Assembly: GCA_020746835.1 (NCBI GenBank)
Contig: JAGPNK010000016.1
Span: 186,001-250,000 of the forward strand
DNA: 64,000 nt
Source of the DNA: Stachybotrys elegans
Taxonomy: Eukaryota; Ascomycota; Sordariomycetes; Hypocreales; Stachybotryaceae
Reading direction: 5' to 3'
The position numbers and the translations under genes were made by a program. Below are positions 25,630 through 36,169 of this stretch, piece after piece. The stretch's first letter is position 1. Each line of letters begins with the position of its first letter. Below the pieces are notes generated by a model. That model was not told where the DNA came from. It did not search any database and saw nothing but the letters and a program-made list of their open reading frames with translations.

Positions 25630-26727
25630 ATGTCGACGTATTACCCGCCGTCCGTCACGATCCCCGTGTACGCCGTCTTCACGGCCGTAGGCATCGGCTT
25701 GACCGCGCTGCGGTTCTGGACGCGGCGCGTGTACCTGCGCATGCCCATCGGGGCCGACGACTGGCTCATGGCGTTTGGCATGTTCGTCGTGAGCTGCTGC
25801 ACGGCGATCCAGTTCTACAACTCGCTGTACGGCACGGGGGGCGAGGCGCTGCGGCCCGACGAGGCGGCCAGCCGGGCGCACACGTCGCACCGCATCAACT
25901 TCACCATGATTGTGATTGAGAAGCCGGCCTTTGGCGCCATCAAGCTGTCGCTGCTCTTCTTCTACAAGCGCATCTTTGGCATCTGGCCCAGCTTCCGCCG
26001 CGTCAACAACGTCTTGATCGGCCTCATTGTGCTGTGGACGGCGGCGTTTGCGATTGCCGACCTGCTGCTCTGCGGCACCCACCTGGAGATGAACTTTGCC
26101 GAGGACCAGAGCCTCGCGGGGGAGCAGTGCGGCGACAAGGGCCTGCTGCTGCTGCTGTTTGCCGTCACGGGCGTCGTGACGGACCTGTTTGTGCTGGGGC
26201 TGCCGTTTCTGTATATCCGCCGGCTGCAGATGGCCAAGCAGAAGAAGTGGGCGGCCGCCGTGGTGATTCTCCTCGGATTCATGTAAGTCAAGCCCTTACC
26301 CGACCATGGCAACCAGGACAAGCTAACAGTGCCAAGCTCTACGTTTGCCGGCGTGCTGCGCACCATCTTCCTGAGCATCGCGTACCCGCTGGGCCGGATG
26401 GACTGGGGCTACGTGCAGCCGCCGCGGTCCGAGACGCCCATGGTGCTGCTCATCTTCAACCCGACGTTCTGGGTCATGATGGAGATGCTGCTTGGGGCGT
26501 GGGCGGCCAACCTGCCGCCGCTGGGCCCGCTGCTGCGCGCCATGAACCTGGCGCAGGTGGTCAAGTCGATTGGGTCGACGTACCGGTCGAGCCGGCGGGG
26601 GTCGGACCTCAAGACGTGGGAGGAGGAGTCGGCCTCGCACGTCGAGGAGCCGGCGCCCCGGATACCGCCCGTCGAGACGCACGGGGATGTGCGGTTCGAT
26701 GCTGTGCGGTTCGACTCGAGGGTATGA
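25630..26727 (+). CDS. PTH11-like rhodopsin-domain integral membrane protein
   Basis: Exon 1 is 25630-26282 and exon 2 is 26337-26727, with a 54-nt intron (GTAAGT donor, GCTAAC branch, CCAAG acceptor). The product is 347 aa. It has the layout of the fungal rhodopsin domain (PF20684-type): about seven hydrophobic segments, a GADDWLM motif after the first helix pair, FYKRIFGIWPSFRRVNN before the middle helices, and FVVSCC and LLLCGTHL segments that supply conserved cysteines. The C-terminal 90 residues are cytosolic and disordered, with Glu and Pro. There is no CFEM domain, so it is not a full Pth11. Members are putative seven-helix surface receptors of unknown ligand. The O-methyltransferase follows on the same strand after about 720 bp. 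The coding region is very GC-rich at third positions. Confidence 0.85.
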
Positions 26728-27448
26728 TTGGCTCGATACTACGGCGTTACGGACGATGGGATGTCATTTTTTTGTATATACAGAAGCGAGCAAGCATGTG
26801 CTGGAGCGATACAGATACCCAATACGATTGTAAACTGAACGGAACACACAACTTTCCACCATTGAGTCACTGTTCCCATCACACTGTTCTTGTAAGTCTC
26901 TGAAGCTGCCTGTTTAAACCCGCCGAAGTTAGATGAGACATGCAAGTGCCTCCTGAGCATCCATGCGGAACTGGTGCGGTGCCAGGCTGGCCCACAGAGC
27001 CACGCGAGATGCAACAGTATTTTTAGTCTCCATGCTAAGCTTTGTTCAAGCGGGAAGGTGGGATTTGGTGTAGGCATCCGAGTGGTACGAGGAGAGTCGA
27101 TTGTCGAGAAGCAGCTAATGGCACAAGCAACGGGCGCTGATCCACAATATGCACCGGCAGATGGACCGAGACTGCGTTTCGGCATATGGCTGTAATGGCA
27201 TGACTCAGCTGGGACAGCTGGAGCTGCTTCAGTGATGGCGGGGAAGCTATTGCGTCAGTTGCAAGACAATGAGACGTCCTCATCATTCACAGGCAGGGCA
27301 GTGAGTCAAGGACGCTGCTCACCACAACGCTCTCAGATACATCAATTGACGTCATTGCATCAGTCAGGGACAGGTTTATGAACAACACCATCCCAGCTCG
27401 CCAACTCGTCACTCTACAGCTATTACCTACTCAACCGTGCAGTACACC
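26728..27448. other. intergenic between receptor-like gene and methyltransferase
   Basis: 720 bp on the plus-strand path from one gene's stop to the next gene's ATG. I see no open frame of interest; it should hold the methyltransferase promoter. Confidence 0.5.
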
Positions 27449-28265
27449 ATGAAGTCGGGAACATCACCACTATACCCCAACCAGACGGTGGCGGAGCGCG
27501 TGTCGCAGTACTCGGAGGAGCACTCGACGGCGCTGCCGGGGCACATTACGGAGCTGCACAGCCGGGTCGAGCAGACGCACGCGCGGGCCAACTACATGAT
27601 CTCCAACTTCCAGGGCCAGCTGCACGTGTTCCTGGCGCGGACGATTGGGGCGCGGCGGGTGCTCGAGATCGGGTCCTACATGGGCTACTCGGCCATGGTG
27701 TGGGCGCACGCCGTCGGGCCCGAGGGCAAGGTGACGGGGCTCGAGGCGTCGGAGGAGTACGCGGCGCGGGCCAACGAGATGTTTGAGGAGCAGGGCATTA
27801 CGAATGTCGAGATCATCCAGGGCGACGCACTGCAGACGTAGGTTCCTCACCTTTCCCCTCTTCTTCTTCTTCTTGCTGTCTAACTGTTATGCAAGCCTCC
27901 CCCGCCTCTCCTCGCTGCAGCTGGCCGAGCCGTACGACATCATCTTCATCGACGCGCAAAAGTCCGGCTACCCCGAGTACCTGCGGGTGATACTGGAGCA
28001 GTCGGCGCCCGGGGCTGGGGGAGCGCGGCTGCTGCGGGCGGGCGGGCTCATCGTGGCCGACAACGTGCTGCGGCGCGGGCTCGTGGCCGACGACAGCGAG
28101 GACAACCCGTGGGCGGGCGGGCCGGGCCAGGCGAGCGAGTACGAGACGAACCGCGACCTCGAGGCGATCCGCGAGTTCAACGACGCCGTGGTGCGGAGCG
28201 CGAGGTTGGAGTGCGTGCTGCTGCCGCTGTTTGACGGGGTTGGCCTGGCGAGGTTGTTGGATTAA
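27449..28265 (+). CDS. class I SAM-dependent O-methyltransferase (caffeoyl-CoA/catechol type)
   Basis: Exon 1 is 27449-27837 and exon 2 is 27896-28265. The 58-nt intron has a GTAGGT donor, a TCTAAC branch and a GCAAG acceptor, and joins GDALQ to TLPRL in frame. The product is 252 aa. Family motifs are visible: RRVLEIGSYMGYSA (SAM-binding loop), GKVTGLEAS (acidic end of the second strand), IIFIDAQKSGYPEYL (divalent-metal Asp) and GGLIVADNVL (second metal ligand region). It is the OMT_3 family (PF01596), which transfers a methyl group from SAM to phenolic hydroxyls and needs Mg2+. A short Gly/Ala/Arg insertion (GAGGARLLRAGG) precedes the IVADN strand. The substrate cannot be told from sequence, and there is no biosynthetic cluster nearby. 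Confidence 0.9.
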
Positions 28266-28797
28266 CTGAACCTCCCTACCTACCTGCCTAGAGAGCCATA
28301 AGTTTCTTACCAACCCCTCTGTAAAGTAAATTATTGCAGTGAAGAGCTAGGCATGAGCGCATTGCGGTTGGGCACCCATAGCAGGGCCATATACGCCCGG
28401 CTTGTATGGGAACAACCCCTCCGCGAGGTAAAATATTGCAGTGAAATTGCCCAATAGCCATCAAAGGTGATTCAGGTAGGATTAGCACAGCCGTGCATGT
28501 ACGTCACCGTCTCCACCCTGCCCAGCCGCCTGCTTCCCTGCCCTGAGCTGCTCCCGTCATGTCGCATCTTGGCCTTCCACCACTACGACCACTCACAACT
28601 TACTATTCTGCCCTCTTCGTTTGGATATCCATTCACACACATATCATTTGTTGAATATACAAACCATATGCACTGATTGACTGTTCCGCTATCAACAGCT
28701 GACGTGTCACATCAACTCACTTACACGCTTTGACAACTCCAACCACAACCATACTCGACTTACACCACACAACCAACATCTCATTGCCATCAACACC
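28266..28797. other. intergenic with an internal direct duplication
   Basis: 532 bp between the methyltransferase and the SR-rich gene. The first 180 bp contain a diverged 35-bp direct repeat (listed separately); the rest is pyrimidine-rich leader for the next gene. Confidence 0.5.
28309..28445. repeat. diverged 35-bp direct repeat, 102-bp period
   Basis: 28309-28343 and 28411-28445 match at 29 of 35 positions. Both contain CAACCCCT and end ATTGCAGTGAA. Four of the six differences are transitions. This looks like an old local duplication. Confidence 0.7.
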
Positions 28798-29478
28798 ATG
28801 GACCGCTCTCGCTCTCGCTCACGAGCACCCCCCTCTCGCTCCCGCTCTTTCTCCCACTCTCGCCCCCGTCGCTACGACTCGCGCTCCCCCTCTCCCTACA
28901 CCTACACGCGCTCGCCATACTCATCGCCCTCGCGCTCCCGCAGCCGCTCCCGCAGCCGCTCCCGCAAGCCCTCCTCCCGCCACAACATCATCAAGTCCTC
29001 GGCCGGCATCATCGCCAGCATCGGCATCGCCACCTTTGTCGCCCGCAAGCTCTTCCCTGACACCGTCCACAACGTCGTCCACGGCGACCACCGCCTTCGC
29101 CTCCACCCTTATGACAACCCTCATGACCAAAACTACTCCCGCGAGCAGCAGCCCCCTCTCCCCTCTCCCAAGGAGGAACTCCACCGTCGCGCAGACGATA
29201 TCCAGCGCCGCATGAGAGAGTACGATGAGAGCCGCGGCCGCCCCATCGTCTCCCGCCACACCGTCCACCGCCGCGGCGACGTCCTCGTCTACGAGGATAT
29301 CGTCCCCGCCACGTATGTCGACCCCCGCCAGCATCGCGACATGGAGGCTAGAGGCTTCGAGAGGCATAGGAAGACGCTCGATGACAGGCGCTGGGAGGAG
29401 CCCATGTACCCCGACGAACGCGAGATTCGCCGCCACCGGGAGCTGCACTACCCGCCAGAGGAGGAATACAGACGCTGA
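28798..29478 (+). CDS. arginine/serine-rich protein with one hydrophobic segment, 226 aa
   Basis: Single exon from ATG 28798. The first 60 residues are an RS-type repeat (RSRSRS, SRSRKPSSR) with Pro and Tyr. Residues about 63-85 (IIKSSAGIIASIGIATFVARKL) are hydrophobic enough for one short membrane segment or an amphipathic helix. The rest is highly charged, with a likely helix (KEELHRRADDIQRRMREYDE) and many Arg, Glu and Asp residues up to the end EEEYRR. There is no RRM, so it is not a canonical SR splicing factor despite the repeats. Similar RS-plus-hydrophobic proteins are common and unstudied in ascomycetes. The function is unknown. The charged, disordered composition suggests phosphorylation control by SR-type kinases, which is an inference. 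Confidence 0.75.
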   Translation: MDRSRSRSRAPPSRSRSFSHSRPRRYDSRSPSPYTYTRSPYSSPSRSRSRSRSRSRKPSSRHNIIKSSAGIIASIGIATFVARKLFPDTVHNVVHGDHRLRLHPYDNPHDQNYSREQQPPLPSPKEELHRRADDIQRRMREYDESRGRPIVSRHTVHRRGDVLVYEDIVPATYVDPRQHRDMEARGFERHRKTLDDRRWEEPMYPDEREIRRHRELHYPPEEEYRR

Positions 29479-29697
29479 ACGGGAATAAACGGACAATTGG
29501 GTTGGATGTGATACCACGGGCTGTAAATTACGATTACAATTACGAGGAGTTAGGGCGCTGTGCTTTGCGATAAATGTACCATGAACGACATGTATTTTAT
29601 CAGGTTCAAATGCTATTTACTATGCTTCCATCATTGATGCGCACCCATCACCCAAACACCCAAACCCAGTGAAATGCGTCTAACCCCCTAAATGCTT

Positions 29698-32600
29698 CTA
29701 TTCAGTCTCATCAGATTTGGGGCTGCTGGGTACGCTGGCGGCTTCTCGCACCGGCTCAGCAATGGCATCTTGCCAGGTCGACCCCCCCGTCCTCATGACG
29801 AACCCCGTGTTGAGCACGTCGCCGAAATATCGTTCCCGTCGCGTCGTACTCCTCTCCCCGCCCTCCAGCGCCGAGTAGGCCGCCCGCGTGGTTCGCATTC
29901 GCTTCCTCTTGCCTCCTTCGCTCAGCAGGTTACTCAGTCGCAGCCGTTCTGCCATCAACTTGTTGTCGTACGCGACGATGCCCCGCACCCACGGCGCCAC
30001 GTCCAGCACAATCAGCCTCATAGTCTGATCAAATACCGAAGGATCCAGGTACGTCGCCGGTGTAGCCTTGGCCGACACCGCGATTGGGTCGAATGCCAGG
30101 GCAATGTCATATCTGATGAGCTGTGTCTCCTCGTCTTGAAACCATCTTTGTAAAACACCGACAGCTTTGTCCTCGTCGATGCGCTGCAGTGCTTGGTTGC
30201 TGGTGCCCAGCCGTGTACCCAGCTCATGCAGTCTCGCCTTGGCCAATGACTTCATCGATGTAGTCATGGCCCTCTCTGGTGATGTGTGTCGAGTCACAGG
30301 ATCCGCCTCGAGAAGGGATTGCCCAATGATGTAGTCGCTGCGCGTCTTGTCTGGAATGTCGGGTAGCGTCGAGTCCATCGTCTCCTGCAGCTTGCTCGCC
30401 AAAGAGCCAACCGAGCAGAGATCGGCTTCGCTCATGGCGCCGCAATAGTCATCGTATGCTGCTAGAGCTTCCAATGCACTCTCACGTTGAGGATCCTTAG
30501 GCAGAGCTGAAGCCCACGAGCTCAGCTCCGCACACGTCTCCCAATTGCCCATGTCGAGTCGCCACGAATCCCATGCTTGACGCATCGCCTCCTCCTCCTT
30601 TTCCTGCCCATCCGCATTCGACACCATCTGGTCGCGGCCAAACCATCCCATGCCTCGACAGTACGTACCCTCGCTGATGACACGAACCACATCGCCATTC
30701 TCGTCCAGGTCAGACCCCTTGGGCCACCGCAGGTAGAACCAGTCGAACCCACCCCTGCGATCACCCACGCCAATCTGGCACCAGTAGTTGAGTTCCGTAA
30801 TCGTAGCCCGAAGATCGTTGCCGCGAGACTCGTACAGTGTCTCGACCGCCGATCTCTGCAAGGCGTGGCCTTCGTTGGCCGCAATGAGGAGGCATGCGTC
30901 CACGGCCAGGTCGGTTGGAGGGGGAGAGAATCGAAAGATGCCGTGCAGCATCATGGTTTGAAAGGGGATCATCTTCTCGTCGTTGCACGTCATGACGAAT
31001 GGCCGCTTCGACTGCGCAACCATTCCCAGCAGCGTTGTCCAGAATTGCTTGTCCTCCTCAAACAGCACATCCACCTCTTCCAGCAGAATCAATGATTGCT
31101 TCTGGGATCTTGGCACCGTGCTCTTAGGGCTGTCCTCCCCGACTGCTTTGGGCTGTGGCGTCTTGGTCGTTGGGTTCTTTGACTTGAAGAAGGATGCCAT
31201 CGTGCCCTGCTTCCCCGATTTGAGATCCTTGGCTACTTGGTCATCCCCCTCTGTTGATCCGGTCTGGTGATGCTGGACAAGATGGTTGCGCGTCATATCG
31301 CCAACCCTCTCCAGTATGTCCTTCCCGCTGCGTCGGCTGCTCGAGTTGATCTCAAACACCTCGTATCCCAGCTCCTTGGCCACGGCGAATACGGCTGCCG
31401 TCTTACCGCTGCCCGAAGGACCACTCAGGAGGACCATGTTTGTTGGACGGCGGATCTCCCTCGATCTTCCACCTAGATCCCCGCTCCGTATGACCGAATT
31501 GGTGTTCTGGCCCGGTCCGATAGGGATGTAATCGTCTTCGTCCGATCCCACCATCTCATTGGCCTCTTCCTCGCTGTCAACGATGAAGCCTTCAAGCTTA
31601 TTCTTCTTTCTCTTCTTCTTGGCGACACCCTCTGCCTTCCCCTTGGCTTTGAGAACAGGACTCCCGGTGTGTACAGAATCAACCTTGAGCGCCTGGAGCC
31701 ATCGTTTCAAGAGAAAACCTTCTTTGCCAGCTTGCAAGACCTGGGCGGCAGTGACGGGTGCATACTTTTGAACCCAAGCCATGCTTTCGCAGTCTGAGCG
31801 ATCATAGGCCGAAAGTTGCGTCGTCAGAGAATCGTACAGTCGTTGAATTGCGGCGTGGTTGTGTTCGGGCGAACCTGCGAGATCATCGAATTCGGCGCTC
31901 TCGTCAAAACCCAAGCCTGCCCTATATGTCTTCAATTGCGGCCGTATCCTGGCTTGGAGTTTTCGACCACTCTCGAAATGCCTTTGTGGAAGGCGTAGCT
32001 GGGAAGGCGCCGGCGTAAACTTGTCCTCGTCCCTGGGAATCGATTCACGGATGTCATCCAGGCTCAAGCCGTCTAGGAGGTGGGTCAAAACGGAATCTGC
32101 CTTGGTGACCACAACGGCTTGCCCTTTGGACTTTTTCGTTGGCACATGAGCCTGAGCAACACAACTTGGCTTGACATCTCTGACATGGCACATATCCTTG
32201 GGTGGCCACATAGGGTGCATAGCTCCGTGAACCTTGATCCCGGAAGATTTGGCGCTGAACTGGGGCGCTTTTGACCAAGGGACGGCGCGAGGCTTTTGGG
32301 GTGACACTGGCGTCGACATAAAAACCGACTGCTTATTGATTTGCTTTCGTGATGAGTTGGACGGATCGGGTTTGGGTTTGCCCCCAAAGAATGGATGGGT
32401 AGGTTTCGCAGTTGTCGTAGGCTTGGTCTTTTTGCTCGCGGGCTTTGGGGTGAATGGGAGCTGTAGCGTTCCTTCGAGGATCTGCGCAATCTTTACTCCC
32501 AGCGCTTTCCGCTTCTCTTCATCCGGACCATATTTTATCGTAACGATTCGCGTGGGTATTGGTACAGATTTCGGCTTTGGTGGTGAGCCAAAGGTTCCTG

Positions 32601-33012
32601 TCTTGGGATTAAACTTGAGCACCTTCTTGGGCACAGTGGGTGTTTCTGGGGCGACATTCTGGGGCGAATCCTCGGTCGATTGGGCGGGCTTATCCTGTAA
32701 TACAGGCATTTGGGGCTGTTCTATCAAGGGTAGAGCTGGTGCATTCGGTTCCTCGATCTTGGTGATGCTCGAGCTGGTGTCTTTGCGTGGCCTCCCTCGC
32801 TTTCTTTTGACTGTTGAATTCTCCTGTGCCACGTCCACATCCGACTTCCGTCGTTTTCGTGGTCCATCTTCCAGATTCGATTCTTCACTCGGGTAAGTGT
32901 CTCCTGTGAGAGGAGAAGACGCGGCGAAGCCTTTGGTAAAGAAGGGATGAAACTTGGTGGACGGCTCCCCGATGGGTGCTTCAGCCATGGTGGCCACAAG
33001 GACCGGTCCCAT
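29698..33012 (-). CDS. ELG1: Elg1/ATAD5-type AAA+ clamp unloader
   Basis: Single exon, 1104 aa, from ATG 33010-33012; an inner Met lies nine codons in. The AAA+ core has Walker A GPSGSGKT at residues 531-538, a typical NSSSRRSGKDI segment after it, and Walker B LILLEEVDVLFEED at about 641-654, followed by a sensor-1-like FVMTCNDE. The DE-to-EE-type Walker B and the order of parts fit the Elg1/ATAD5 branch of clamp loaders, which forms an RFC-like complex and removes PCNA from DNA after replication. The 500-residue N-terminal region is disordered and basic, with nuclear signals (RKRRK, KRKRGRPRK) and two short HPFF motifs. A good PIP-box lies at 602-609. The gene is divergent from UTP8 with 389 bp between their starts. 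Confidence 0.9.
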   Translation of the reverse strand: MGPVLVATMAEAPIGEPSTKFHPFFTKGFAASSPLTGDTYPSEESNLEDGPRKRRKSDVDVAQENSTVKRKRGRPRKDTSSSITKIEEPNAPALPLIEQPQMPVLQDKPAQSTEDSPQNVAPETPTVPKKVLKFNPKTGTFGSPPKPKSVPIPTRIVTIKYGPDEEKRKALGVKIAQILEGTLQLPFTPKPASKKTKPTTTAKPTHPFFGGKPKPDPSNSSRKQINKQSVFMSTPVSPQKPRAVPWSKAPQFSAKSSGIKVHGAMHPMWPPKDMCHVRDVKPSCVAQAHVPTKKSKGQAVVVTKADSVLTHLLDGLSLDDIRESIPRDEDKFTPAPSQLRLPQRHFESGRKLQARIRPQLKTYRAGLGFDESAEFDDLAGSPEHNHAAIQRLYDSLTTQLSAYDRSDCESMAWVQKYAPVTAAQVLQAGKEGFLLKRWLQALKVDSVHTGSPVLKAKGKAEGVAKKKRKKNKLEGFIVDSEEEANEMVGSDEDDYIPIGPGQNTNSVIRSGDLGGRSREIRRPTNMVLLSGPSGSGKTAAVFAVAKELGYEVFEINSSSRRSGKDILERVGDMTRNHLVQHHQTGSTEGDDQVAKDLKSGKQGTMASFFKSKNPTTKTPQPKAVGEDSPKSTVPRSQKQSLILLEEVDVLFEEDKQFWTTLLGMVAQSKRPFVMTCNDEKMIPFQTMMLHGIFRFSPPPTDLAVDACLLIAANEGHALQRSAVETLYESRGNDLRATITELNYWCQIGVGDRRGGFDWFYLRWPKGSDLDENGDVVRVISEGTYCRGMGWFGRDQMVSNADGQEKEEEAMRQAWDSWRLDMGNWETCAELSSWASALPKDPQRESALEALAAYDDYCGAMSEADLCSVGSLASKLQETMDSTLPDIPDKTRSDYIIGQSLLEADPVTRHTSPERAMTTSMKSLAKARLHELGTRLGTSNQALQRIDEDKAVGVLQRWFQDEETQLIRYDIALAFDPIAVSAKATPATYLDPSVFDQTMRLIVLDVAPWVRGIVAYDNKLMAERLRLSNLLSEGGKRKRMRTTRAAYSALEGGERSTTRRERYFGDVLNTGFVMRTGGSTWQDAIAEPVREAASVPSSPKSDETE
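31186..31209 (-). other. candidate PCNA-interacting (PIP) box in Elg1
   Basis: Codons 602-609 read QGTMASFF, matching Q-x-x-(L/M/I)-x-x-F-F exactly, with Lys on both sides. It lies in the insert between Walker A and Walker B. Confidence 0.6.
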
Positions 33013-33401
33013 TGATTTGATGACTTGGACTTTGGTGTAGAGAGATGCTCAAATCATTTGAGGTCAAGAACGAATTGATGTTGGGGTGGTTGTTGTACCA
33101 GGTCAGAACGGCGGGTTCCGTCTTTAAACTGGGTATTGTAGATGCGCGTTGGAGAGGATAGACGCGTTCGTGAACGCGCCCAGTTAATGGAAGGTACGTA
33201 TTTTAGGTGCACCACCGCCGATAAGATAAGGCCCATTAAAAAGATTCTGCCCCACTACGGATTTTGCTCGGCCCGCTAACAATTATTTTTTTCTGCTTCA
33301 CCTTACTGTACCACTGATTGGAGTGGAAGAGCTTCAATTTTCGAAGCGATTGCGCTGCATTTCTGACAAAATTGCCCGCGCGGCTCGAATCGGTCGTCGC
33401 A
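33013..33401. promoter_or_regulatory. divergent ELG1/UTP8 intergenic region
   Basis: 389 bp lie between the two start codons on opposite strands, so both promoters must lie here or inside the leaders. A T-rich patch near 33280 precedes the UTP8 leader. No exact element is claimed. Confidence 0.6.
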
Positions 33402-36169
33402 ATGGCATCGCAGTATAGAATCCAGCGTCCCTATGTCTTGGCAACATTGCCTCGACCGCTGGACCATACCGATGGTAGAATCCAAGCGCGCGAAGTATAC
33501 GGCCAGCGGGAAGGGCAGAGGAGGAAGAAAAGAGCAGAGTTGGTCGTTGGCATTGACGGCGAGGCGGCCAGCATATATGACGTACGAATCTCTGCCTTTC
33601 TGCGACGCAGACTCACCCATACTGACTTGAATAGGTTGGCGCGTCAAGACTCATCACCTCGTATCCCATCCCGCCTCAGGAATCCTTCACCTGCCCGCCA
33701 TACTCGGTGAGAGTGCGCAACGCGGGCAGTAGCGACGTCCTGCGATACACCCTCATAGCGACCCGCGACTCCTCCTCCCATAAAATTACCCTCTTCAAGG
33801 ACGTCGTTCACGCTGACGGCAAGACAACGTCGACGACAACATCGCAGACCCTCACGACGTCCCCAGTGCGGTACATCACTTGCTCGGCGGCCTCTTCTGC
33901 CTCTGTGATTGGCGAGGTGCAAGTTATTTGCGAGAATGGCGAGTTTCTCGGCCTGTCGGGCGAGACCCTCTCCGTCATGTGGACCACCACCACCACATCA
34001 ACAGTCCAGGATGCCGTCGCTTCCAAGATTGAGAAACTCGAGGTGGAATACGTCACTTCCGTCACAGCATCCGAGGCCAAGGAGGGCATGTTCAAGGACC
34101 GCCAGGAGGTTTTCGCTACCCTCCCCGCAAACGACAACCCGGATCTTTTGGTCATGGTCGTCAAGACGTTTAATGGCCCTCATGCCAGTCGATCGCTGGT
34201 GGTCATGGCCGCATCCGATGGCGCCCAGACCTCCATGGGCCTGCAGCGGTTGACTCTGCTCACCTTGGGACCTCTTCCTCATTCCAGGGCAAACAACTTG
34301 TCTTCACGCCCTGCCTACCAGGTCGATGCCCAGTCCGGACTTCTCCTACAACTCCAGGATGGCTTCATGAGCAGCTACGACATTACCGAAGCAGTGCCCA
34401 AGGCCAAGATTGTCGGCCGAGTGGGCAACGTGCTTTCCTTTATCCGAATGTCCCGGCCATTTGCGCTCGCATGCTCTACGGATTCCATCAGTCTATACAA
34501 TTACCAGTACCAGTCGGTGCACTCCAGAGCTCAGCTCAACCTAGCAGAACTGCTGGGCGACGGCCAACAACTCCAATCATGCCAGCTTCTGTCCTACCTG
34601 CGGTCGCTGGAATCTGTTGTCGCGCTAATTGACAACGTCTTGGTGTCTATTCAAATCGAACCGCCAAACACCCCTGGCAGGCGACACAGAGAGGGCTTCC
34701 TGGTGGACTCAATCGGCCATGCTATGCAGGAGATTTACCCCTTGGAGCGGATAAAGCGCAAAAACAGCCAAGAACCATCTCGCATATTCAGTCGTCTCAA
34801 GGCAGGCACCCTGACCAAGAAGTACCATCAAAAGTACATGACGGAAATCCAGGCGGCGGACGAGCTTCTCAGCAGCAATGAGCAAAAGTGGGAATTGTTC
34901 ATGCGGAAAAAGCTATCCATGGAGCCGCGAAACCAGCCGGCCGAAATCAAGCGAGAAGAAGAGGCTCTCGAGGGTCCAGAATGGCATTGGGCACAAGACG
35001 CCTCCTCCTACCCCCCTGTTGACCGACGATGGGTGCTCTACGCCATAAGCCGCGTCTTTTCTGTCGACAAGCTTGATTCGGACGAGCAAAAGTATAAGCT
35101 GCGGTTCATGCTACCAGACAGCAACGTCGTGACCTACCTCGTCCTATCGGGCAAGCTGAGCCTCGCCAACGTAAGGGCAGCACTACGGGACGAGTTTGAG
35201 CACGAGCCGATGGAGACGTTGCCGCTGGCAAGCGACCTGGTCCAGTGCCTTGCCGACGCCGACCCGTCAATGACACTGCTGCTAAACTGGCTGCAAGCTA
35301 CGGAGCAAGGCGAGCTCGAGATTGTGCTCACGATCCGCACGCTGATGCGCAGCATGGACCTCATCCCCGATACCGCCAAGCTCAACACGACCAAGCTGCT
35401 GACCAACGAGGCCGAGAGCGGAGAGCAGAACGGGGAGCAGTACGAGATGGACCTGGATAAGCTGGAGCGGGAGATTGCCGCGACGGAGCACTACCTGGGA
35501 GACGACGCCGGCACCCGGTCGCGCGGGCTGACGCTGGCGTTCACGAAGCTGGAGCTGCGACACCCGGCACAGACGATCCTAGCGCTGAGGCAGGCGATGC
35601 AGACGGAGGAAATCCTGTCGTTTGTGTACCTACTGCGGGTGGAGCTGGTGCGCGGGGCGTGGACGTCGCTGTACATTGATCCCACGAGCTTCGACTCGGA
35701 AGGCAACGACCCGCCGCCAGACGGAATCATCGGGCTGATTGCGGAACTGCTGTCGCGATGCCTGGACGCGGTGGGAACGGGCGGCTGGCTGTTCAACGAC
35801 GCCATGTCGTGGGCGGACAAGGACGACGCGGGCGACTTCATCACGGCGCTCAAGCTGGAGGTGATGGCGGCGCTCGAGGGCATCCAGGAGGCGACGTTCC
35901 TGGAGAGCCAGGTCAGCCAGATGGTCCAGTTCGGGTCGGCTACACAAAAGAGCACGCTGCAGCGATTCATGTTCAACCCCAACAAGCCCATGCTGCTGCA
36001 GGCACACGGACCCGAGTCACGACTGCTGCCGATAGGACTCAAGGCGAAGCTGATGCCGGGCAAGACCAAGCACACGTCTCAGGGCGAGGTGCAGCGCAGC
36101 GTGCGCGAGATGGGCCACCTGATCAGCCAACAGGTGGAGCCATACTCGTTGGAGAAGATTGTCATCTAG
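33402..36169 (+). CDS. UTP8: Utp8-family nucleolar protein
   Basis: Exon 1 is 33402-33581 and exon 2 is 33635-36169. The 53-nt intron (ACTGAC branch, ATAG acceptor) joins AASIYD to VGASRLITSYPIPPQ. The product is 904 aa, longer than yeast Utp8 but normal for filamentous fungi. The first 350 residues have the strand-rich repeating pattern of a beta-propeller: start MASQYRIQRPYVLATLPRP, SYPIPPQESFTCPPYSVRVR, LLTLGPLPHS and RPFALACSTDSISLYNYQ. The second half is helical. In yeast Utp8 is part of the t-UTP/UTP-A subcomplex of the small-subunit processome in the nucleolus and also aids tRNA export. Assignment rests on overall pattern recognition and not on a short diagnostic motif. Confidence 0.82.

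Noticed and set aside
26034..26903. 289-codon frame overlapping the rhodopsin-domain gene
   Set aside because: An alternate frame of the same strand, Ala/Gly/Arg/Pro-biased; it crosses the real intron.
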